Source of the DNA: JAJACP01 sp964350245
GTDB lineage: Bacteria > Chlamydiota > Chlamydiia > Chlamydiales > JAAKFR01
DNA length: 50,027 nt
Direction: 5' to 3'
NCBI GenBank assembly: GCA_964350245.1
Contig: CAYGJC010000014.1
Location: 1-50,027, forward strand
Part shown: in pieces, positions 15,443 to 25,100 of the stretch
How the letters are laid out: each line of letters opens with the position of its first letter
Position numbering within the stretch: the stretch's first letter is position 1
Made by a program: the position numbers and the translations under genes
The notes under the pieces: generated by a model
The model's input: only the letters and a program-made list of their open reading frames with translations
Database searches by the model: none
What the model was told of the DNA's origin: nothing

Positions 15443-15988
15443 ATGCAAAAGTGGTATGTTGTTCAGGTTTTTACCGCCCAAGAGAAGAAGGTTAAAAAGG
15501 CTCTTGAAGAGTTTCGAGAGGCCTCTGGGGTAAGCGACCTGATTGAAGAGATTTTGCTTCCAACTGAGAATGTCATGGAAGTAAAAAAAGGGGAGCAAAA
15601 AGTCTCCGAAAAACGTATTTGGCCCGGTTATGTCCTGATCAAAATGCTTTTAACCGACGAGTCTTGGCAGTATGTTAAGTCTACATCGGGTGTAATCGAT
15701 TTTCTGGGTGGAGAGAAGCCTACTTCTTTGACTGATCATGAGGTTAATGAAATTTTGAATGACCTCGAATCCAAGAAATCAGGTGTCACACAGAAGCATA
15801 AATTTGAGATTGGTGATCGTGTTAAAATCAACGATGGTGTCTTCATTAACTTCATCGGAACCATTATAGAGGTATTTCAAGATAAAGGGCGTCTGAGTGT
15901 TATGGTCTCTATTTTCGGCCGTGATACGCGAGTGGATGACCTCGAATTTTGGCAGGTTGAAGAGGTTGGACCTGAAATGGAAGGGTAA
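15443..15988 (+). CDS. nusG: Transcription termination/antitermination factor NusG
   Basis: The 181-residue NusG has the N-terminal NGN domain (WYVVQVFTAQEKKVKKAL, then WPGYVLIKM and GVIDFLGG) and a C-terminal KOW domain (FEIGDRVKINDGVFINFIGT). It binds RNA polymerase to suppress pausing and links it to Rho or the ribosome. ATG 15443 lies 8 bp after secE. It is followed by a 70-bp spacer with a good -10 element before rplK. Confidence 0.96.
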   Translation: MQKWYVVQVFTAQEKKVKKALEEFREASGVSDLIEEILLPTENVMEVKKGEQKVSEKRIWPGYVLIKMLLTDESWQYVKSTSGVIDFLGGEKPTSLTDHEVNEILNDLESKKSGVTQKHKFEIGDRVKINDGVFINFIGTIIEVFQDKGRLSVMVSIFGRDTRVDDLEFWQVEEVGPEMEG

Positions 15989-16024
15989 TGTTAAAAATGA
16001 CTATCTTCAAAAACCCTCTCTACT

Positions 16025-16030
16025 TATAAT
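16025..16030 (+). promoter_or_regulatory. Possible -10 element for the rplKAJL operon
   Basis: A perfect TATAAT stands 28 bp before the rplK ATG in the nusG-rplK spacer. No good -35 is at 17-18 bp (TATCTT or CTATCT), though weak -35 boxes are common in chlamydiae. It would allow ribosomal protein genes to be transcribed apart from secE-nusG. Confidence 0.4.
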
Positions 16031-16058
16031 AATCCGCCATTAGATAAAGGGTGAAATC

Positions 16059-16493
16059 ATGGCTAAAAAAGTCGTCAAAATTATCAAATTACAAATACCG
16101 GCTGGTAAGGCTAATCCAGCGCCACCTATCGGTCCGGCTCTGGGTGCTGCTGGGGTAAACATTATGGGCTTTTGCAAAGAGTTCAATGCAAAAACTCAAG
16201 ATAAAGCAGGGGATATTCTCCCTGTTGAAATCACTGTCTACCACGACAAAAGCTTTACTTTTGTGACAAAGCAGCCACCAACTGCCGAAATGATCAAAAA
16301 GGCAACAGGAAAGGAGAAAGGATCAAGCACTCCTAACCGTGATAAAGTAGCTAAGCTTTCCATGGCTCAAGTGGAAGAGATTGCAAAAAAGAAATACCCT
16401 GATATGGGAGTGCGCACGATGGAGTCCGCAAAGCGGATGGTCATGGGTACTGCTCATAGCATGGGGATTGATATTGAAACAAAAGAAGGATAA
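16059..16493 (+). CDS. rplK: 50S ribosomal protein L11
   Basis: The 144-residue L11 has the N-terminal IKLQIPAGKANPAPPIGPALG and the C-terminal rRNA-binding domain with KKKYPDMGVR and a closing GTAHSMGI. It forms the GTPase-associated centre with 23S rRNA. It is followed 2 bp later by rplA. In many bacteria this pair is autoregulated by L1 binding its own message; nothing in the sequence here was tested for that. Confidence 0.97.
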   Translation: MAKKVVKIIKLQIPAGKANPAPPIGPALGAAGVNIMGFCKEFNAKTQDKAGDILPVEITVYHDKSFTFVTKQPPTAEMIKKATGKEKGSSTPNRDKVAKLSMAQVEEIAKKKYPDMGVRTMESAKRMVMGTAHSMGIDIETKEG

Positions 16494-16495
16494 TA

Positions 16496-17194
16496 ATGGC
16501 ACGCAAAAGCAAGCGCATTCGGGAGATAGATAAGCTTGTGGATCCAGATAAGCTGTATTCACTAGACGAGGCTGTCGACATTTTGCAAAAGTGCCCTTCC
16601 GTTAAATTTGATCAGACGCTCGACATTGCCATCAAACTGGGTGTCGATCCAAAAAAATCTGATCAACAAGTGCGAGGAACTGTCTCCTTACCGAATGGAA
16701 CAGGTAAATCGCTCTCAGTTTTAGTTTTTGCTGCAGGTGATAAAGTGCAGGAAGCTCTGGATGCCGGAGCTGAGCATGCGGGCAGCGATGAGCTATTTGA
16801 GAAGGTCAAGGGAGGCTGGACAGACTTTGATGTCGTCATTGCCACTCCTGACATGATGCGGGAGGTCGGAAAATTAGGTAAGGTATTAGGTCCACGTGGT
16901 CTGATGCCCACCCCAAAGGCGGGAACTGTTACAACAGACGTTGTCACAGCTATATCTGAAATTAAGAAGGGTAAGATCGAATTTAAGCTCGATCGACATG
17001 GAGTTTGCTGTAACGGTGTAGGAAAGCTCTCTTTCACAAAAGAGGCGCTTGTAGAAAACATCCGTTCGCTACTTATGGCGATTGGCCGAGCAAAGCCTGC
17101 TTCTGCTAAAGGGCAGTATTTCGCTTCGCTTGCGATCTCTTCTACGATGGGTCCAGGTCTAAAGATCGATCCGCGTGAAATTCCAACTGTATAA
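16496..17194 (+). CDS. rplA: 50S ribosomal protein L1
   Basis: The 232-residue L1 shows the family blocks KFDQTLDIAIKLGVDPKKSDQQ, VRGTVSLPNGTGKS, LGKVLGPRGLMPTPKAGTV and, near the end, ISSTMGPGLKID. It forms the mobile L1 stalk and is commonly a translational repressor of rplKA. ATG 16496 follows AGGA and lies 2 bp after rplK. Confidence 0.97.
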   Translation: MARKSKRIREIDKLVDPDKLYSLDEAVDILQKCPSVKFDQTLDIAIKLGVDPKKSDQQVRGTVSLPNGTGKSLSVLVFAAGDKVQEALDAGAEHAGSDELFEKVKGGWTDFDVVIATPDMMREVGKLGKVLGPRGLMPTPKAGTVTTDVVTAISEIKKGKIEFKLDRHGVCCNGVGKLSFTKEALVENIRSLLMAIGRAKPASAKGQYFASLAISSTMGPGLKIDPREIPTV

Positions 17195-17208
17195 CTGATG
17201 AGGAAAAG

Positions 17209-17721
17209 ATGAGAGCAGAAAAACAACTTCTCCTCGATGAGATTAAGGAAAAGATCAACGGATCTAAGGGCTTCATTGTTGCGCGTTACACGGCCTTTTC
17301 GGCAGCACGTGCACGTGCTTTCCGCGATCACGTTGCCGAGTCTGGCGGCGAGTTTGAGGTCGTGCGTAAACGTGTCTTCATCAAGGCAGCCAAAGATTCA
17401 GGATGCGAGTTTGATCTCGCTACGCTTGATGGACACGTTGGAGTGATTTTTGCCCAAGATGATGCGACCCAGATAGCAAAGAGTACCGTCAAATATGGTG
17501 ATGAGAATGAAAAATCCATCGCTGTCTTAGGTGGGCACATTGAAGGAGAGTTTTGCACGGCTGAAGAAGTGGAAGCCATAGCAAAACTACCTAGCCTTCG
17601 TGATCTTCGTGCACAAATTCTTGGTCTTTTCGAAGCGCCAATGTCGCAAACTGTGGGAGCCGTGCAGGCTGTCCTAACATGTGTTCTCTACTGCCTAGAA
17701 GAGAAGAGCAAGAAGAATTAG
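17209..17721 (+). CDS. rplJ: 50S ribosomal protein L10
   Basis: The 170-residue L10 anchors the L7/L12 dimers to the L11-rRNA base. The N-terminal RNA-binding domain is recognisable (MRAEKQLLLDEIKEKI, FIVARYTAFSAARARAFRDHV). The C-terminal helix that binds L12 follows (LRDLRAQILGLFEAPMSQTVG). It lies 14 bp after rplA with a GAGGAAAAG ribosome-binding site. Confidence 0.95.
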   Translation: MRAEKQLLLDEIKEKINGSKGFIVARYTAFSAARARAFRDHVAESGGEFEVVRKRVFIKAAKDSGCEFDLATLDGHVGVIFAQDDATQIAKSTVKYGDENEKSIAVLGGHIEGEFCTAEEVEAIAKLPSLRDLRAQILGLFEAPMSQTVGAVQAVLTCVLYCLEEKSKKN

Positions 17722-17757
17722 AGTTATTTTAAAATTTTTTAATGAGAGGTAAAACAA

Positions 17758-18153
17758 GTGGCTACAGAAAGCTTAGAGGAAATTGTCAAAACACTTAGCA
17801 ATCTTAAGGTGACAGATCTCGCTAAGTTGAAGAAGATGTTGGAAGAGGAGTGGGATGTGACAGCAGCCGCTCCTGCTGCTGTTGCCGTAGCTGCAGCTCC
17901 TGCTGGTGGTGAAGCTGCCGCTGCAGAAGAAGCTACAGACTTCCAAGTCACTTTAACTGAAGTTCCTGCTGACAAGAAGATCGGCGTCATTAAAGTCGTC
18001 CGCGAGATTACAGGACTTGGCTTAAAAGAAGCGAAAGATATCGCTGAGAGTGCTCCTAAGGTGATCAAGGAGAGCGCGCCCAAAGCTGAGGCTGAAGAGA
18101 TCGTGAAAAAGATTGAGGCAACAGGCGCTAAAGCGACAATGAAGGGTCTATAA
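17758..18153 (+). CDS. rplL: 50S ribosomal protein L7/L12
   Basis: The 131-residue L7/L12 has the N-terminal dimerisation helix, an Ala/Pro-rich hinge at about residues 39-58, and the C-terminal factor-binding domain (KKIGVIKVVREITGLGLKEAKD). It recruits translational GTPases. The start is GTG at 17758 behind GAGAGG. The next 232 bp to rpoB contain a strong hairpin and a palindrome and no gene. Confidence 0.97.
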   Translation: MATESLEEIVKTLSNLKVTDLAKLKKMLEEEWDVTAAAPAAVAVAAAPAGGEAAAAEEATDFQVTLTEVPADKKIGVIKVVREITGLGLKEAKDIAESAPKVIKESAPKAEAEEIVKKIEATGAKATMKGL

Positions 18154-18174
18154 TTTCGCTAGATTGTGCATTTT

Positions 18175-18209
18175 CCGCACAAGCCTGCAGTGTATGTAGG
18201 CTTGTGCGG
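18175..18209 (+). terminator. Long-stem hairpin between rplL and rpoB (attenuator or processing site)
   Basis: CCGCACAAGCCT (18175-18186) is exactly complementary to AGGCTTGTGCGG (18198-18209), giving a 12-bp stem with an 11-nt interior that can pair further. It stands 21 bp after the rplL stop. The downstream sequence CCTGTTATTTTG is only weakly T-rich, so full termination is uncertain. Partial attenuation or RNase processing, as in the rplL-rpoB gap of other bacteria, fits as well. Confidence 0.6.
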
Positions 18210-18337
18210 CCTGTTATTTTGTGAGTTCATATATACTTCAGAGAGTGTTTACAAATTTTGAGATAAATGATTGAGGTTTGTGAACGTTCTCTTGGATCCA
18301 GATCATTCAGACGTATTAGGTTCATGAGTCCAGTATG

Positions 18338-18350
18338 ACCTAATTTAGGT
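18338..18350. promoter_or_regulatory. Exact 13-bp palindrome upstream of rpoB
   Basis: ACCTAA at 18338-18343 and TTAGGT at 18345-18350 are perfect arms around a single T, ending 35 bp before the rpoB ATG. A further TTAGGT half-site is at 18316-18321, 29 bp upstream of the second arm. The element is too short and T-poor for a terminator, and it looks more like a protein-binding dyad. No convincing -35/-10 pair was found in this gap. Confidence 0.4.
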
Positions 18351-18385
18351 GTATTAAGAGAGTCAATAAGCTAGGGAGCAAGCGC

Positions 18386-21300
18386 ATGCTAAAGAGACGG
18401 CCAGATCGGGTCAGCTTTGTTAAGAAGGAAGAGATTATCGACCTTCCTAATCTGATCGAAATTCAAATTAAATCGTATGATCAGTTCCTGCAAGCCGACA
18501 AGTTTGCTGAAGAAAGAGAAAACTTAGGGCTACAGGAAGTCTTTAATGAAGTTTTCCCCATCAAGTCCTATGACGAAAAAACTGTTTTAGAGTACCTCTC
18601 TTACAATTTAGGTGTTCCAAAATACTCCCCTGAGGAGTGTATTCGGCGGGGTATTACCTACAATGTCACCTTGAAAGTCCGTTTTCGTTTAACAGACGAA
18701 ACTGGCATTAAAGAAGAAGAGGTCTACATGGGAACCATCCCCGTGATGACCGAAAAGGGAACCTTTATTATCAACGGAGCCGAGCGCGTTATTGTCTCCC
18801 AACTGCACCGCTCTCCGGGGATTAACTATGAGCAGGAACGTCATTCGAAAGGAATGATGTTGAGTGCATTTCGCATTATTCCCTACCGTGGGAGTTGGTT
18901 AGAGGCCTCCTTTGATATGAACGACTTGATCCATGTCTATGTCGATAGGAAGAAGCGTCGGCGTAAAATTCTTGCTACGACCTTTATCCGTGCTCTTGGT
19001 TTTTCGAGCGATGCTGATATCCTCGAAGAATTTTTCACCGTAACAGAGGCTAAGCTTAAGAGTGAAAGTGATTTTGCTCAGCTTGTGGGTAAGGTTTTAG
19101 CTGATGATGTTGCTGATGTTGACAGTGGGCTTGTCTATGGAAAGGCCGGAGAGAAGCTCAGCACAGCCATGCTAAAGCGTATTTTAGACGCAGGTATTCA
19201 TCAAGTAAAACTTGCGGAAGATGCGGATGAAAACCATCCTGTGATCAAAATGTTGGCTAAAGACCCGACTGATTCTTACGAAGCCGCCTTAAAAGATTTT
19301 TATCGTAAAATCCGCCCCGGTGAGCCGGCGACGCTTTCTAATGCACGCTCTGTGATCATGCGCCTTTTCTTTGATCCGAAGCGCTATAACCTAGGGCGCG
19401 TAGGGCGCTATAAGTTGAATCGTAAGCTAGGTGTAGAGATCACAGATGAGTCTCTTGCGACGGTGACCCTGACTAAAGAGGATGTGATCGGAGCGCTTAA
19501 GTATTTAATTCGCCTTAAGAAGGGGGATGAAAACGCACAAGTAGATGATATCGATCATCTTGCAAATAGACGTGTTCGTTCTGTTGGTGAATTGATTCAA
19601 AACCAGTGTCGAGTGGGACTTGCACGGATGGAGAAAATCATTAAAGAGCGCATGAACCTCTTTGACTTTTCTTCTGACACACTGACTCCAGGAAAGATTG
19701 TCTCTGCTAAAGGACTTGCTGGTGTACTAAAGGACTTTTTTGGCCGCTCTCAGCTTTCGCAGTTTATGGATCAAACAAATCCTGTAGCCGAATTGACGCA
19801 TAAACGGCGACTTTCTGCCCTTGGACCTGGTGGTTTGAATCGCGAACGCGCCGGTTTTGAAGTGCGTGACGTTCACTCTAGCCACTATGGCCGTATCTGT
19901 CCCATTGAGACACCTGAGGGACCCAATATTGGTCTGATTACATCCCTCTCTTCTTTTGCTAAAATCAACGAGTTTGGTTTTATTGAGACTCCTTATCGCA
20001 TTGTGCGCGAAGGGGTAGTTACAGATGAAATTGAGTACATGACTGCCGATGTTGAGGAACAGTGTGTCATTGCTCAGGCTTCTGCTGAACTCGATGAATA
20101 CAACATGTTTGTAGAGCCTATTTGTTGGGCGCGCTATCGTGGCGAATCGCAAGAGATTGAGACGGGTCGGGTGACACACATGGATGTCTCTCCCAAACAG
20201 CTTGTTTCGATTGTGACGGGATTGATTCCCTTTTTGGAGCATGATGATGCCAACCGTGCTTTGATGGGTTCAAACATGCAGCGGCAAGCGGTACCTCTTC
20301 TCAAGACCGAAGCGCCTATTGTGGGTACGGGTCTAGAAGCGCGCGCTGCCCGTGACTCGGGAGCGGTTTTAACCGCGGAGGAAGATGGAACGGTTGAGTA
20401 TGTGGATGGCCTACAAATCATCATTGCCTCAAAGAAAAATCCTCTTGAAAAAAGAGTGTATGAGCTGAAGAAATTCATGCGCTCAAATGCGGGAACTTCA
20501 ATTAATCAGCAGCCTCTCTGCGAGGTGGGGGATGTCGTGCTTGCCGGTGATGTCATTGCTGATGGACCCGCTACGGATAAGGGTGAGGTTGCGCTTGGTA
20601 AAAATGTCCTTGTGGCCTTTATGCCTTGGTTTGGCTACAACTTTGAGGATGCGATTATCATCTCAGAGAAGCTTCTCCGTGAGGACGCCTATACCTCCGT
20701 TTATATTGAAGAGTTTGAGTTGACCGCACGGGATACTAAGCTTGGAAAAGAAGAGATCACACGTGATATTCCCAACGTCTCTGAGGAGGCTCTTGCCAAT
20801 CTTGGAGAGGATGGGATTATACGGATTGGAGCTGAGGTACAACCAGGCGATATTCTTGTCGGTAAAATTACACCTAAATCTGAGACTGAGCTTGCTCCGG
20901 AAGAGCGTCTTTTGCGCGCTATTTTTGGTGAAAAAGCCGCCGACGTCAAAGATGCCTCTCTGACAGTCCCGCCGGGTACCGAAGGGGTAGTGATGGATGT
21001 GAAGGTGTTTAGTCGACGGGATAGGCTTTCAAAGACTGATGATGAATTAGTTGAAGAGGCTTCTCACCTCAAGGATCTTCAAAAAGAGTACAAGCAAAAA
21101 GTGCTTCATCTAAAAATGGAGCAACATGAAAAGTTAGGCGCGCTGCTTCTCAATGAAAACTCTCCTGCGCCGATCATTCATCGACGTACAGCAGAAGAGC
21201 TTGTTCCTCAAGGTGCACAGATCACTCAAGATATGCTTGAGATTTTGGAAAATGAGGCACCTATTGATCTGATTATGCCTGCAAATGAGATGTTTGATCT

Positions 21301-22150
21301 TTTGCGCGTGATTCTGCGTGAGTACGAAACAGAGCTGCAGAAGTTAGAAATGAAGTATAAAACGGAGCTTGAACAGCTGCGTAAAGGGGACACTGACTTG
21401 GATCCGGGCGTCATCCGTCAGGTGAAGGTCTATGTGGCTTCCAAGCGTAAACTGCAGGTCGGTGATAAGATGGCCGGACGGCACGGTAACAAAGGTGTTG
21501 TCTCTAAGATTGTACCTGAAGGAGATATGCCCTTCCTTCCAACCGGAGATACGGTAGAGATTATTCTGAACCCACTTGGGGTTCCCTCTCGAATGAACAT
21601 CGGACAGGTACTTGAGACTCACCTAGGTTTTGCTGCTAAAAAGGCAGGGATTTATGTGAAGAGTCCTGTTTTTGAAGGATTTCCTGAGGCACGGATTTGG
21701 GAGATGATGGAGGAGCAAGGCCTGCCTGTGGATGGTAAATCCTATCTATATGATGGTAAGACGGGTGAGCGTTTTGATAACCGTGCAGTGATCGGTTACA
21801 TCTATATGCTGAAGTTGAGCCATTTGGTTGCGGATAAGATTCACGCCCGTTCTATTGGCCCTTATTCTCTGGTTACTCAGCAGCCACTTGGCGGTAAAGC
21901 GCAGATGGGTGGACAGCGTTTCGGTGAGATGGAGGTATGGGCATTAGAGGCTTATGGAGCTGCTCATGTTCTGCAAGAAATCTTAACTGTTAAGTCAGAC
22001 GATGTTTCAGGACGGACACGCATCTATGAATCGATTGTAAAAGGTGAGAATCTGCTTCATGCAGGTACTCCGGAATCCTTCAACGTCTTGATCAAAGAAA
22101 TGCAAGGGCTTGGATTAGACGTCCGTCCTTTAACTGTGGAAGAAGAATAA
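18386..22150 (+). CDS. rpoB: RNA polymerase beta subunit
   Basis: The 1254-residue beta subunit is full length for chlamydiae. The rifampicin-pocket cluster reads SQLSQFMDQTNPVAEL then THKRRLSALGPGG, with the main resistance positions (Asp, His and Ser in those phrases) in their sensitive state. The catalytic-region KMAGRHGNKGVVS and the C-terminal GGQRFGEMEVWALEAYGAA are present. AGGGAG precedes ATG 18386. rpoC follows after 35 bp. The window thus holds both large polymerase subunits in the normal order. Confidence 0.98.
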   Translation: MLKRRPDRVSFVKKEEIIDLPNLIEIQIKSYDQFLQADKFAEERENLGLQEVFNEVFPIKSYDEKTVLEYLSYNLGVPKYSPEECIRRGITYNVTLKVRFRLTDETGIKEEEVYMGTIPVMTEKGTFIINGAERVIVSQLHRSPGINYEQERHSKGMMLSAFRIIPYRGSWLEASFDMNDLIHVYVDRKKRRRKILATTFIRALGFSSDADILEEFFTVTEAKLKSESDFAQLVGKVLADDVADVDSGLVYGKAGEKLSTAMLKRILDAGIHQVKLAEDADENHPVIKMLAKDPTDSYEAALKDFYRKIRPGEPATLSNARSVIMRLFFDPKRYNLGRVGRYKLNRKLGVEITDESLATVTLTKEDVIGALKYLIRLKKGDENAQVDDIDHLANRRVRSVGELIQNQCRVGLARMEKIIKERMNLFDFSSDTLTPGKIVSAKGLAGVLKDFFGRSQLSQFMDQTNPVAELTHKRRLSALGPGGLNRERAGFEVRDVHSSHYGRICPIETPEGPNIGLITSLSSFAKINEFGFIETPYRIVREGVVTDEIEYMTADVEEQCVIAQASAELDEYNMFVEPICWARYRGESQEIETGRVTHMDVSPKQLVSIVTGLIPFLEHDDANRALMGSNMQRQAVPLLKTEAPIVGTGLEARAARDSGAVLTAEEDGTVEYVDGLQIIIASKKNPLEKRVYELKKFMRSNAGTSINQQPLCEVGDVVLAGDVIADGPATDKGEVALGKNVLVAFMPWFGYNFEDAIIISEKLLREDAYTSVYIEEFELTARDTKLGKEEITRDIPNVSEEALANLGEDGIIRIGAEVQPGDILVGKITPKSETELAPEERLLRAIFGEKAADVKDASLTVPPGTEGVVMDVKVFSRRDRLSKTDDELVEEASHLKDLQKEYKQKVLHLKMEQHEKLGALLLNENSPAPIIHRRTAEELVPQGAQITQDMLEILENEAPIDLIMPANEMFDLLRVILREYETELQKLEMKYKTELEQLRKGDTDLDPGVIRQVKVYVASKRKLQVGDKMAGRHGNKGVVSKIVPEGDMPFLPTGDTVEIILNPLGVPSRMNIGQVLETHLGFAAKKAGIYVKSPVFEGFPEARIWEMMEEQGLPVDGKSYLYDGKTGERFDNRAVIGYIYMLKLSHLVADKIHARSIGPYSLVTQQPLGGKAQMGGQRFGEMEVWALEAYGAAHVLQEILTVKSDDVSGRTRIYESIVKGENLLHAGTPESFNVLIKEMQGLGLDVRPLTVEEE

Positions 22151-22185
22151 ACTTGGGAGTACCTATCCCTCAATGGAGAGTTTGA

Positions 22186-25100
22186 ATGTTTGATGAACCT
22201 CGAGAAGATCAGTTTGATAAACTGAAAATTGGTATCGCATCAGATGCTGTTATTCGAGATAAATGGTCTCGTGGTGAGATCAAAAAACCTGAAACGATCA
22301 ACTACCGTACGTTTAAGCCAGAAAAAGGCGGCCTTTTTTGCGAAAAGATATTCGGTCCCACTAAAGATTGGGAGTGTGCATGTGGTAAATATAAAAAAAT
22401 CAAGCACAAAGGAATTGTCTGTGACCGCTGTGGTGTTGAGGTTACTCTCTCTAAGGTTAGGCGGGAGCGGATGGCCCATATTGAGCTTGCAGTTCCGGTT
22501 GTCCATATTTGGTTTTTCAAGACAATGCCTTCTCGTATTGGGAATGTGTTGGGGATGTCAGCAACAGATTTAGAGCGCATCATTTATTATGAAGAGTATG
22601 TCGTAATTGATGCGGGGCAAACTGATCTCACACGTAAACAACTACTCAACGATGCCGAGTATCGCGATGCGATTGAAAAGTGGGGACGGGATGCTTTTAA
22701 TGCAAAAATGGGAGGAGAGGCTGTCGCTGACCTCTTGCGCACTGAAGATCTCGATGCTCTTTTGGTAGAGTTGAAAGAGAAGTTACGCCGAACCAAATCG
22801 CAACAAGCGCGCATGAAGCTCTCTAAGCGCTTAAAAATTGTAGAAGGATTTGTGACTTCGGTCAACAAGCCCGAGTGGATGGTGATGAAGTCGGTTCCTG
22901 TGATCCCGCCCGATCTCCGTCCTTTAGTGCCGCTTGATGGGGGACGTTTTGCGACATCGGACCTAAATGATCTTTATCGACGTGTCATTAACCGAAACAA
23001 CCGTTTGAAGGCCATCTTACGCTTGAAGACGCCCGATGTGATTGTCCGTAACGAAAAGCGGATGCTGCAAGAGGCTGTTGATGCCCTATTCGATAATGGA
23101 AGGCACGGCCACCCTGTAATGGGTGCGGGGAATCGCCCGCTGAAGTCACTTTCCGAAATGCTTAAGGGTAAGGGAGGACGTTTCCGTCAGAACCTACTTG
23201 GTAAACGTGTCGACTACTCGGGTCGCTCTGTGATTATTGTTGGTCCGGAACTTAAGTTTAATCAGTGCGGTTTGCCCAAAGATATGGCCCTTGAGCTCTT
23301 TGAACCCTTTATTGTAAAGCGGTTAAAAGATCTTGGGTATGTTTACACGATTCGTTCTGCCAAAAAAATGATCCAGAGGGGCGCCCCTGAGGTATGGGAT
23401 GTACTCGAGGAGATTATCAAAGGGCACCCGGTCATGCTGAACCGAGCACCGACCTTGCACCGTTTGGGGATTCAAGCTTTCGAACCCGTATTGATTGAAG
23501 GAAAAGCGATTCGTATCCATCCGCTTGTCTGCGCAGCCTTTAACGCTGACTTTGATGGTGACCAAATGGCTGTCCATGTTCCTCTATCCGTGGAAGCTCA
23601 ACTTGAGACAAAAATTTTGATGATGGCTCCAGACAATATCTTCCTCCCTTCATCAGGAAAACCTGTGGCGATACCGTCTAAAGATATGACTTTGGGACTG
23701 TACTATTTAATGGCAGACCCTATTTATCTACCTGAAAAAATCAAAACTTTTAGCAGTCAGGATGAAGTTTTACTTGCGCTGTCAGCAGCAGATGGCTCTG
23801 TACAGTTTGACGAACTGGGTCACGTAGCCAATCGGTTGGATGTGACTGGTCGTGGCCTCCACATTCACGAGAGAATCAAGGTACGCATCAGTGGCTCCAT
23901 TATTGAAACCACCCCGGGTCGTGTTGTCTTTAACACAATTGTTCCAAAAGAGCTGGGTTTTCAAAACTATAGTATGCCCAGTAAGCGGATGAGTGAGCTG
24001 ATTTTGGAGTGCTACAAGAAAGTAGGGCTTGAGGCGACAGTCAAGTTTTTGGATGACCTTAAGGATCTCGGGTTTTCGCAAGCGACTAAGGCTGCTATTT
24101 CCATGGGAATCACGGACGTACGGATTCCTGAAACAAAAGGAAGCATTATTAAAGAGGCTCATGAAAAAGTTGAACTTGTACGTAAGCAGTACGAGGACGG
24201 CATTATCACTGATGGTGAGCGTGAGTCTAAGACAATTAGTATTTGGACAGAGGTTTCTGATACTCTATCAGATGCTCTTTTCAAAGAGATCACAAAAGTG
24301 GAAAATGCACGTCATAATCCTCTTTATTTGATGATCGATTCCGGAGCGCGAGGAAATAAATCGCAGCTCAAGCAGCTGGGTGCCTTGCGTGGTCTAATGG
24401 CTAAGCCGACCGGTGAGATTATTGAGTCGCCTATTACCTCAAACTTTAGAGAGGGGCTAACCGTGATTGAGTACTCTATTTCCTCTCACGGAGCGCGAAA
24501 AGGTTTGGCGGATACGGCGTTAAAAACGGCCGACTCCGGTTATCTAACACGTCGTCTCGTTGATGTGGCTCAGGATGTGATTATCACCGATTATGATTGC
24601 GGTACGCTGAACGCGATTGAGCTCAGTGCGATTAAGCAGGGGCAAGAAGAGCTACTTCCCCTTCGGGATCGTATCTACGGGCGTACGGTAGCAGATGATA
24701 TTTGTCAGCCTGGAGATAAAAATACACTACTGGCAAAAGCGGGAGATATCCTCACCACACGTCAAGCGGATATGATTGATGATGCGGGTATTGAAAGCAT
24801 CCGTATTCGTTCCGCGCTTACCTGTGAGGGACGTAGAGGTATCTGCGCTAAGTGTTACGGCTTGAACCTTGCCAATGGTCGTCCTGTTGGAATGGGAGAA
24901 GCAGTAGGGATTATTGCAGCTCAGTCGATCGGTGAGCCCGGAACACAGCTAACCATGAGAACGTTCCACTTAGGGGGGATTGCTGCAGCTAGCTTTAGTC
25001 CTGAAATTATTGTGGAAGGGGACGGGATTGCTGTTTACATGGATCTGCGCACAGTCCAAGACCAAGAGGGCAATTGGCTCGTCTTAAACAAAAATGGTGC

